Assembly (NCBI GenBank): GCA_036345935.2
Contig: JADWOT020000001.1
Location: 25,763,232-25,827,231, forward strand
DNA length: 64,000 nt
Origin: Taenia hydatigena
Lineage: Eukaryota > Platyhelminthes > Cestoda > Cyclophyllidea > Taeniidae
Direction: 5' to 3'
Both the position numbers and the translations under genes were made by a program. Positions 62,661 to 64,000 of the stretch are shown in pieces. How positions within the stretch are numbered: position 1 is the first letter of the stretch; every line of letters starts with the position of its first letter. The notes below the pieces were generated by a model. That model made no database searches. It was not told the DNA's origin and saw only the letters and a list, made by a program, of their open reading frames with translations.

Positions 62661-64000
62661 GAGCCAATGATTATCACGAAAGCAGGTATTATAAGATGTC
62701 TTTGAATTGTCACATGAAAACCCTCCTAATGCTTTGATCTAAGCTACTGACAGGTGAGCTGTTTTGCTTGATACGGGTATGTGAACTAGGATTGATCATA
62801 TGAGGGGTTCAAAGTAACTTCTAAGAAGTCGGCGACAATAAAATCACATTTTAGCTGTCTGTTTTAAGCATCGGCTTTAACATTTATGGCAGAGCGCAAT
62901 AGGACTAGATTAGAGAAATATGAAAATTAGAATTTGTGGAGAAAAGCAGTTGGTAGAAGTTGACAGCTTTGCACCTTGTAGGGTACAGAAAAATGCGAAA
63001 AATGGAGGTTAGAAATTGACAAACAAAAGCAAGATGAGGCAGGCACTGTAATCATCGAAGCTATCAAAGACTGAAGCTAGATCTGGTCAGTGTGAAAATG
63101 CTGCCAAAATCATTTGTCATTTGGTTAAGTGAGGTAAGATAGAAGGAATGGGGTCTGTGACAAATCTCAACGAATTAACCACACCGCGTGTAAGACTTTG
63201 GGAAGTACTGCCTCCGACCCATTCACTTGAAGAGGACGAGTGGATGGCTGTTCTGCAATTTTACTCTCCATGAAGTTAAAATGCATCGGGTCGTAACAAA
63301 ACTGCTTGGAAATGATGTGACGAAGAGAAATGTCAAAATGGCTAATGACAAGAACTTGTTAGAACAGCGCAAAGAGGAATGATTAAGTAGGCCTATGAAT
63401 GCAAAGGAGTAAGATTAACAAGGAAAAGCATTTGAATGCTCTTACCGAGGCGAGTGACAAATAAACTGCAATGGATACTTCGACATCCTCATGGTAACTC
63501 GAAACAGTACCACCGCAGAACAACAAATTCCCATCGGCATTAGTTCTCGTGCATTGTTCCTGCACAACGTGTTTGTGAAAATACAGGCACCCAGACGCAA
63601 AATGAAAATGGTAATAGCTGCTATGGCAGGATAACCCAAATTATTTGGCCTGAACTTGCATGATATGGGCATGGGCTGTATGCGGATTAAACGAAGGCGG
63701 TGGCACGTGTTATTGAGTCCGCGATACAGATCTATTACTGCATGTAGCTTTTCCTAGTTGGGTGTTTTCGGTTTGGTGACAGCATTTGGCCACCGCGCTC
63801 ATTAGTTTAACACTTTTGGATTTTTCGCTCGTTTTCGGGGTCGTGGGTGTATTTTAACAGGCACACGAATGACCAGGCATGTCTTGGGGAGATCGGCAGC
63901 TGTGTTATCTGATGTCCACCGTAATTGCGCGGAATGTTAGCGGAATATTTAAGCAAATGGATGATCATGCTATTCAATTTTGTGCAAAATACAATGTGCT

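Larger units (their letters stand above)
54860..64000. repeat. Segmental duplication block X, copy 2 (truncated by window end)
   Basis: Inverted partner of 18345-28900, still matching at the last base of the window. It contains pseudogene F, a rearranged piece of the foldback element (59510-60000) and P copy 4. Confidence 0.85.

Noticed and set aside
1..64000. Assembly duplication as the cause of the repeated blocks
   Set aside because: Copies differ by many substitutions, indels, exon number and independent lesions, which is not expected from collapsed or duplicated contigs. Long reads would settle it.

Overview
The window looks like nuclear DNA from an invertebrate, most likely a flatworm and probably a taeniid tapeworm. 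There are no rRNA or tRNA genes, no bacterial operons and almost no long open frames. The only convincing genes are intron-containing, with GT-AG introns all in phase 1. They consist of a 79-nt signal-peptide exon followed by fibronectin type III (FnIII) exons, and where an end can be placed, a short C-terminal exon. That layout is the established one for taeniid oncosphere host-protective antigens (the EG95 / 45W / TSOL families). The tapeworm assignment is inferred from architecture, not from a database match.

Six members of this family lie on alternating strands: A+ (464-2022, one TGA in the signal exon), B- (14890-12678, intact, two FnIII, 213 aa), C+ (25642-27669, intact, three FnIII, 348 aa), E- (38822-36568, one TAA in FnIII-1), D+ (44643-45994, two stops and a lost splice acceptor), F- (57565-56311, one chimeric FnIII, frameshifted). 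They form three sister pairs: A/D, B/E and C/F. All six share a core promoter: a CATAGGCTgATT-type motif, a TATA-like box 30-40 bp before the ATG, and a leader usually containing TTTGTGAG.

The rest is a mosaic of segmental duplications. Block Z (1-2620) is repeated directly at 44190-46600 (A/D). Block Y (11760-15330) is repeated directly at 35690-39330 (B/E). Block X (18345-28900) is repeated inverted at 54860-64000 (C/F) and runs off the window end. A 2.2-3.5 kb unit P occurs four times (2952-6515; inverted 19605-23145; 51285-53890; 60430-62660). There is a ~560-bp foldback element with ~100-bp terminal inverted repeats at 23139-23702, a fold-back palindrome at 53575-54860, and a widely scattered degenerate repeat.

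The less repeated stretches are about 8220-9490, 9830-11750, 28950-33400, 39340-44160 and 46600-51280. No reliable gene was recognised there, apart from a Gln/Ala-rich relic near 30.4-30.9 kb.

Reading: a birth-and-death cluster of secreted FnIII surface antigens, with two apparently intact genes (B and C) and four decayed sisters. The number and type of FnIII exons vary, while the signal exon and promoter stay constant.
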